Positions 6,788 to 10,467 of a DNA stretch of 10,467 bases are shown in pieces. Source of the DNA: JBJKRW01 sp046704445 (GTDB lineage Bacteria > Patescibacteriota > Microgenomatia > UBA1406 > GWC2-37-13); the NCBI GenBank assembly GCA_046704445.1, contig JBJKRW010000081.1, positions 1 to 10,467 of the forward strand, written 5' to 3'. The notes beneath the pieces are model-generated. The model made no database searches and had not been told where the DNA came from. It saw only the letters and a program-made list of their open reading frames with translations. The position numbers were made by a program, and so were the translations under genes. Each line of letters starts with the position of its first letter. The stretch's first letter is position 1.

Positions 6788-6811
6788 GATGTCAATAGTT
6801 TGACATCTTTT
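6788..6811 (+). terminator. Terminator-like hairpin between convergent genes
   Basis: GATGTCAA (6788-6795) pairs perfectly with TTGACATC (6800-6807) across a TAGT loop, and TTTT follows at 6808-6811. This is a short rho-independent-type terminator for plus-strand transcription arriving from the 5805-6542 gene. It overlaps the last codons and stop of the peptide deformylase gene on the other strand. The T tract is short, so efficiency is uncertain. A looser AT-rich hairpin (about 6747-6780) lies just upstream. Between 6543 and 6787 I see no convincing gene, tRNA or other structured element. Confidence 0.5.
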
Positions 6812-7331
6812 CGAGCTTTCCCTTGATTTCTTCGTACAGATGATGTTTTTGTTCCAGCGCTCTTTGGGTAAAAAGGATGCCGTTTAAATGGTCAACCTCG
6901 TGTTGTATGATGATGGATTTGAAGCCGCCAAACCATTGCTGTTTTTTTTCTCCTTCGACGGTTTGATATTCGAGAAGAATTCTTGTGTCTCTTTTGACCG
7001 GACCCCAGATTTTCGGAATCGACAGACATCCTTCAAGTTTTGTATGTCTGCGTTTCTTGGAGGATGTTTTCCGGGGTCTGGGTGAAATACGTTTGAGGAT
7101 TTTCGCATTAATAAATGCTTCATGAGAACCATTGAGAGTAGGTTTTATGATAAAAGCGGCGAGCGGGATTCCGACTTGAGGGGCGGCGAGTCCAACACCC
7201 TGAGGGTCGGTCTGGGCGTCAAGCGACTCTTTCATGTCCGAGATAAGTTTTTTGAGTGAGGGGTCAAATACGGTAACCGGTTTGACGGATTTGGTGAGAA
7301 TCGGGTCCGGCACCAATACGATTTTCAGCAT
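6792..7331 (-). CDS. def: Peptide deformylase
   Basis: This is a 179-residue metalloenzyme that removes the formyl group from the N-terminal methionine of new proteins at the ribosome exit. All three family motifs are intact: motif I 'GVGLAAPQ' (45-52), motif II 'EGCLS' (100-104, metal ligand Cys102) and motif III 'QHEVDHLNG' (143-151, ligands His144 and His148, catalytic Glu145). The length is normal for the family. An ATG 24 nt further upstream is in frame, but it lies beyond the TATAAT box at 7338-7343; the start at 7331 gives the usual 'MLKIVLVPDPIL' N-terminus. One oddity is the segment before motif II (about 79-98), rich in Arg, Lys and Pro, where many deformylases are acidic. The gene is divergent from the glycosyltransferase and stands alone, without the frequent neighbour fmt. 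Confidence 0.95.
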   Translation of the reverse strand: MLKIVLVPDPILTKSVKPVTVFDPSLKKLISDMKESLDAQTDPQGVGLAAPQVGIPLAAFIIKPTLNGSHEAFINAKILKRISPRPRKTSSKKRRHTKLEGCLSIPKIWGPVKRDTRILLEYQTVEGEKKQQWFGGFKSIIIQHEVDHLNGILFTQRALEQKHHLYEEIKGKLEKMSNY

Positions 7332-7337
7332 AGGGAT

Positions 7338-7343
7338 ATTATA
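7338..7343 (-). promoter_or_regulatory. -10 box of the peptide deformylase gene
   Basis: The minus strand reads TATAAT here, followed by 6 nt (ATCCCT) and then the ATG at 7331. Transcription would start at or next to the start codon, predicting a leaderless message. No convincing -35 lies at 17 bp (only TTTATG). This box is also the main argument for the shorter deformylase start. Confidence 0.6.
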
Positions 7344-7357
7344 TAATACATACAAGG

Positions 7358-7421
7358 GTTCATAAAGTTTGAAAGTTTTTAAAGACCGCTCTTTATGAAC
7401 TTTATAACTTTATAAACTTTG
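7358..7421. repeat. Inverted repeat plus short tandem AACTTTAT repeats
   Basis: GTTCATAAAG (7358-7367) is the exact reverse complement of 7391-7400, a 10-bp stem with a 23-nt loop. The right arm runs into two tandem AACTTTAT units (7398-7405, 7406-7413) and a degenerate third (AAACTTTG, 7414-7421). The left arm carries the related AAAGTTTGAAAG. The element fills the space between the divergent deformylase and glycosyltransferase genes and overlaps where their -35 regions would lie. Confidence 0.7.
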
Positions 7422-7428
7422 AACTTAG

Positions 7429-8289
7429 ATGAAATTATCTCTTTGTCTGGCCGTTCATAATGAAGAACAGAATCTGCGCGCCTGTCTTGAGTCGTGCAAG
7501 AACATTGCTGATGAGATTGTGGTGGTTGACGGTGCATCAACGGACAGGACGGTTGAAATTGCCCGCTTATTCCGTGCAAGAGTGATAGAAACAGATAATC
7601 CGCAAATGTTCCACATTAACAAACAAAAAGCACTTGATGCGGCAAAAGGGCAATGGATTTTGCAGCTTGACGCGGACGAACGGCTTAGTCCCGAACTTGC
7701 AAAGGAAATTCGCAGTATTATTGCGATGAGCGATCCGGATAAAGAGCATTATCAGCAGTCCGTTCCGGGAAAATCCCTGTTTTTGAGACATCAGCGTCTT
7801 GTAGAGGATCTGAAAGGAAGAGTGGGGGAAACGCACGGCTCATATGTTGCTTTTTTTATTCCACGCTTGAATTATTTTCTGGGAACATTTCTCAGACACG
7901 GAGGCGTGTATCCGGATGGCGCAATACGACTGGTAAAAAAAGGCAAAGCTTCATTTCCCTGCAAGGATCTTCATGAGAATATGGATGTTCGGGGTAAGGT
8001 GGGTTGGCTTCAGCATCCGCTGCTGCATTATGATTCGCCGACATTCCAAAGATATCTGATGCGCAATAACCGGTATATCAACATGATGGTGAGTGAATTC
8101 CAACAGGAAAAATTATCGAAGAATGTTATTAATTTTATTAGCTTTGTGTTCTATAAACCGTTTATCTGGTTTTTTTCCACACAGATACGGCACAAAGGGT
8201 TTCTTGACGGTTGGCAGGGAATAGTGTTTTCTTTTTTCTCCGCGTTGCGCTTTCCGCGTGCATATCTGAGATATGTAGGTATGAAATAA
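7429..8289 (+). CDS. Family 2 glycosyltransferase, WaaE/KdtX-like
   Basis: This is a 286-residue inverting glycosyltransferase of the GT-A fold. The nucleotide-sugar binding strand-loop is 'VVVDGASTDRT' (31-41), and the metal-binding DxD is in 'QLDADE' (79-84, Asp81/Asp83). 'YPDGAIRLVKKGKA' (161-174) and 'LHENM' (181-185) fit the acceptor and catalytic region of the WaaE-like subgroup. The C-terminus (about 232-286), with aromatic amphipathic segments and 'KGFLDGWQGI', probably binds the inner membrane surface. WaaE-type enzymes add glucose to lipopolysaccharide core. This organism may lack lipopolysaccharide, so envelope glycan, glycolipid or protein glycosylation is more likely; donor and acceptor are unknown. 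It ends one base from the convergent ychF stop. No Shine-Dalgarno sequence precedes the ATG. Confidence 0.9.
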   Translation: MKLSLCLAVHNEEQNLRACLESCKNIADEIVVVDGASTDRTVEIARLFRARVIETDNPQMFHINKQKALDAAKGQWILQLDADERLSPELAKEIRSIIAMSDPDKEHYQQSVPGKSLFLRHQRLVEDLKGRVGETHGSYVAFFIPRLNYFLGTFLRHGGVYPDGAIRLVKKGKASFPCKDLHENMDVRGKVGWLQHPLLHYDSPTFQRYLMRNNRYINMMVSEFQQEKLSKNVINFISFVFYKPFIWFFSTQIRHKGFLDGWQGIVFSFFSALRFPRAYLRYVGMK

Positions 8290-8290
8290 T

Positions 8291-9385
8291 TCAAACTCCG
8301 ACCTTGAATTCTACGACTTCACCGTCTTTCATTTCGTAATCCTTGCCGACGATTTGTACTTTACCTTGTTCCCGGGCCTTGATCCATCCTCCTACATTTA
8401 CAAAATCCCGGTACGGGATGGTATCTGCCTTTATAAAATGAGTTTCGAAATCACTGTGAATAACTCCGGCCGCCTGCGGTGCCAAAGTCCCTCTGGCAAT
8501 GGTCCAGGCGCGTACCTCTTTTTCCCCTGCAGTCAAAAAAGAAATAAGCCCAAGAGTTTCGTAGGCTTTTTTAATCAAGCGGTTCAACCCGGTTTCTTCC
8601 AGTTGATATTGCTTCAGATATTCTTTTTGTTCTTCTTTGCTGAATGCCAGTACTTCATTTTCGAGTTTAGCGCATAGATAAAGAGAGGCGGCCGTGGTAT
8701 TTAGATTTTTCAAAATTTCCAAAACCCGTTTGTTTACATCGTCTGAATTTTGAAGCTGCTGTTCGGATACGTTGAAAACATAGATTAACGGTTTTGAGGT
8801 AAGGAGGTTAAGCGTTTTAAGTGCATTTCGTTCTTCGTCGGCCAGTTTTTGATTTCTCACGGAAACCCCCTTATTTAATTGTTCCATCGCCCTTCTTTGC
8901 ACCTCGTAGGTGAAAGATTCGGCTTTGGAGGAGGACGAATTGGGTGCTTTTTGTTTGGATAATGTTTCCAGATCCGCCAGCATTAATTCGTTTTCGATGG
9001 TTTGAATATCGTCCATCGGGCTGAGTTTGTCCGAAACATGAATAACGTTGGAATCTTCAAACAATCTGACCACATGCACGATTGCGGCAACTTCCCGGAT
9101 ATGAGACAGAAATTTGTTTCCCAGTCCTTCTCCTTTTGACGCTCCTTTGACCAAGCCGGCTATGTCATAGAATTCGACGACCGCCGGAATAATTTTCTGC
9201 GTGTTTACGATTTTAGCCAATACCGGCAAACGCTCATCTGGAACTTCGATTACACCGACATTAGGCTCTATGGTGCAAAAAGGATAATTTGCCACATTTG
9301 CAACCTGTTTTTTTAAAAGAGCATTAAACAATGTTGATTTGCCTACGTTCGGGAGACCGACGATACCGAGCTTAAGTGATGCCAT
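8291..9385 (-). CDS. ychF: Redox-regulated ATPase YchF (Obg-related)
   Basis: This is a full-length, 364-residue P-loop protein of the Obg/HflX superfamily that binds ribosomes and preferentially hydrolyses ATP. Domains in order are: the G domain with Walker A 'GLPNVGKS' (10-17), the switch I region 'YPFCTIEPNVG' (34-44) and G3 'DIAGLVKGA' (74-82); a coiled-coil insertion (about 127-195); G4 'NVSE' at 205-208, the non-canonical motif that explains ATP rather than GTP preference; G5-like 'CAKLE' (238-242); and a C-terminal TGS domain (about 281-364), including 'FLTAGEKEVRAWT'. Family work links it to translation under stress. The start is supported by the -10 box 6 nt upstream. It lies 28 nt after the kinase gene on the same strand but appears to have its own promoter. 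Confidence 0.97.
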   Translation of the reverse strand: MASLKLGIVGLPNVGKSTLFNALLKKQVANVANYPFCTIEPNVGVIEVPDERLPVLAKIVNTQKIIPAVVEFYDIAGLVKGASKGEGLGNKFLSHIREVAAIVHVVRLFEDSNVIHVSDKLSPMDDIQTIENELMLADLETLSKQKAPNSSSSKAESFTYEVQRRAMEQLNKGVSVRNQKLADEERNALKTLNLLTSKPLIYVFNVSEQQLQNSDDVNKRVLEILKNLNTTAASLYLCAKLENEVLAFSKEEQKEYLKQYQLEETGLNRLIKKAYETLGLISFLTAGEKEVRAWTIARGTLAPQAAGVIHSDFETHFIKADTIPYRDFVNVGGWIKAREQGKVQIVGKDYEMKDGEVVEFKVGV

Positions 9386-9391
9386 GGGTAC

Positions 9392-9400
9392 ATTATAGCA
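9392..9400 (-). promoter_or_regulatory. Extended -10 promoter of ychF
   Basis: The minus strand reads TGCTATAAT, a TG-extended perfect -10 box, and then GTACCC and the ATG at 9385. The 6-nt gap again implies transcription from the start codon itself. No -35 box is evident, which the extended -10 may compensate for. It lies in the 28-nt gap after the kinase gene. Confidence 0.65.
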
Positions 9401-9413
9401 AGAGAAGGGATGA

Positions 9414-10064
9414 TTAGTTTACGATAATCTTAGGTTTGTCAAAATCATTGTTATCAATTATTATATCGGGTTTTTTCGGTTTCATTCTTTGCCAATAATA
9501 TCCTTGTACTTTCCTATGCATTTCTCTGATTTGTGTTGAGGTTCGTACGTCTGAATCGCGAATAATTTTTCTTTCAATAATTTTTTCAATATTTGCATCC
9601 ACCATGATTATGTAGTCCATTCTATTAAAGAGCATTGAAGTATCAAATATAACAAGTTTATTTGCTGTGATAGTGATTGGGTTTTTTGTGACGCACCCTG
9701 TTTCACGTTTATAAGGCGTATAAGACGCAACTCCTTTTTTTCTTAGGTTATCGATTACTTTATTAAACTCTCTTAAACGGAACATGTTTTCAAGTATTTC
9801 CCATTTGGATTTTCCTTTAAATTTTCCTGAAGTATAAAACTGGTTCTTCATCGATTCTCTGTCCACACGTGGAATCAGAAAATCGTCTGCGTTTATGTAG
9901 GAATAGAGAATCTTTCGTTTCTCAAGATCTTTTCTAATCAGATTAGAATAATAGCTTTTGCCGCTTCCCGAATCGCCTGTAATAGCGACAAAGAGTTTAT
10001 TTTTTCTTTTAAGTATTTTGAGTATTTCGTCGACGCATAGGACGACGACTTCATGAGTTTTCAT
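9414..10064 (-). CDS. Uridine-kinase-like P-loop kinase
   Basis: This is a 216-residue small-molecule kinase of the uridine kinase/phosphoribulokinase type. Walker A is 'GDSGSGKS' (30-37). The acidic 'NADDFL' (58-63) corresponds to the family's catalytic Asp region. 'YTPYKRETG' (115-123) lies where substrate is bound, and 'IIERKIIRDSDVR' (162-174) matches the mobile lid with its Arg-x-x-Arg-Asp-type pattern. The C-terminal 'PDIIIDNN' (199-206) is also family-like. The substrate may be uridine or cytidine, but a related nucleoside or sugar cannot be excluded; it differs enough from textbook Udk that I withhold the symbol. The ATG overlaps the end of the upstream HAD phosphatase gene by 14 nt, indicating translational coupling. 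GC content (about 33% by hand count over 600 nt) is clearly below that of ychF. Confidence 0.85.
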   Translation of the reverse strand: MKTHEVVVLCVDEILKILKRKNKLFVAITGDSGSGKSYYSNLIRKDLEKRKILYSYINADDFLIPRVDRESMKNQFYTSGKFKGKSKWEILENMFRLREFNKVIDNLRKKGVASYTPYKRETGCVTKNPITITANKLVIFDTSMLFNRMDYIIMVDANIEKIIERKIIRDSDVRTSTQIREMHRKVQGYYWQRMKPKKPDIIIDNNDFDKPKIIVN

Positions 10065-10467
10065 GGGTAAGTTGATTTGCGATTAACTCCAAATCTCCGG
10101 TCCTGATTATATTGTTTTGTATTTCCATACCTTTCCGTATTTTTTCAAATAATATAGCATATGCAAAACCAAACTGTTCAAGTGGAGTTTGCAGATCGCC
10201 GGCAAATGAATCGCCAATCATGACGGAAGAGACTCCTTCCAAAGGTTTGCCCATGAATTTTTCCGCATCTCTTAAACCTTTCTCAAAAAAATCAGGATGA
10301 GGCTTATCTTCAGGATCTCCTACAGTGAGTGAATCATAAAAAAGTCCCCGTTTTCGCAGAAGCTCAATTCTTGTTCTTTTTAAAGACTCTGATAGTTCGG
10401 GTTTATATTCAAACAATCCGTCTTTTCTCATCAATAATCTTCCGTCGCTGCTTGTTATCCAAAATAT
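10051..10467 (-). CDS. HAD-superfamily hydrolase, C-terminal part
   Basis: The frame is open to the window edge, so the N-terminus, including the catalytic DxDx(T/V) motif, is outside. The visible 138 residues hold the later HAD motifs: a possible motif II in 'WITSS' near the start, motif III lysine in 'EDKPHPDFF' (about residues 53-61) and motif IV 'MIGDSFAGDLQTP' (about 83-95) with its Mg-binding aspartates. This is the pattern of small phosphatases such as phosphoglycolate phosphatase or pyrimidine 5'-nucleotidase. A TTG and an ATG near 10430 are in frame, but they are internal codons. It overlaps the kinase gene by 14 nt. A phosphatase next to a nucleoside-kinase-like enzyme suggests nucleotide or sugar-phosphate turnover, which is inference. 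Confidence 0.85.
   Translation of the reverse strand: MFWITSSDGRLLMRKDGLFEYKPELSESLKRTRIELLRKRGLFYDSLTVGDPEDKPHPDFFEKGLRDAEKFMGKPLEGVSSVMIGDSFAGDLQTPLEQFGFAYAILFEKIRKGMEIQNNIIRTGDLELIANQLTHENS

Noticed and set aside
8354..8677. 107-codon plus-strand open frame inside ychF
   Set aside because: It lies antisense within the well-conserved 3' part of ychF, and its peptide looks like a shadow frame.

Overview
The window looks like a compact, moderately AT-rich genome of an uncultivated Patescibacteria/CPR bacterium, most probably Microgenomates-like. The clues are surface proteins with one N-terminal membrane segment followed by Thr/Pro 'PTPTP' stalks and many cysteines, a bL28 ribosomal protein carrying two CxxC pairs, very short or absent intergenic gaps, and promoters whose -10 box sits only 5-6 nt before the start codon. 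This taxonomic placement is inference; no rRNA or marker tree is possible here. Translation uses the standard bacterial code, and no broken housekeeping gene was seen.

Layout. (1) 1-2220, plus strand: three tandem genes for secreted or membrane-anchored proteins. They are the 3' end of a fibronectin-III-like protein with a Pro/Thr tail, a 443-residue protein with 26 cysteines, and a 153-residue single-pass protein. (2) 2221-2880, minus: an M50 site-2-type membrane protease, abutting the previous gene tail to tail. (3) 3000-5253, plus: a 623-residue mosaic surface protein with internal repeats, then a small polytopic membrane protein. (4) 5354-6542, plus: ribosomal protein bL28 (rpmB), then a single-pass protein whose coding sequence contains a perfect 13-bp hairpin. 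(5) 6543-6791: no convincing gene, ending in a terminator-like hairpin. (6) 6792-7331, minus: peptide deformylase. (7) 7332-7428: a promoter region rich in short AT repeats. (8) 7429-8289, plus: a WaaE-like family 2 glycosyltransferase. (9) 8291-9385, minus: the ATPase YchF. (10) 9414-10467, minus: a uridine-kinase-like P-loop kinase overlapping the 3' end of a HAD-family phosphatase; this pair is about 10 percentage points lower in GC than ychF.

How the genes relate. bL28, peptide deformylase and YchF are core translation-linked functions. The rest centres on the cell envelope: surface proteins, an intramembrane protease and a sugar transferase. The overlapping HAD/kinase pair probably forms a small nucleotide- or sugar-phosphate-related operon. 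No mobile element, CRISPR array, tRNA or rRNA was found. The least ordinary features are the hairpin inside the 5805-6542 gene, the mosaic repeat-bearing protein at 3000-4871, and the recurring -10/start arrangement that points to leaderless transcripts.
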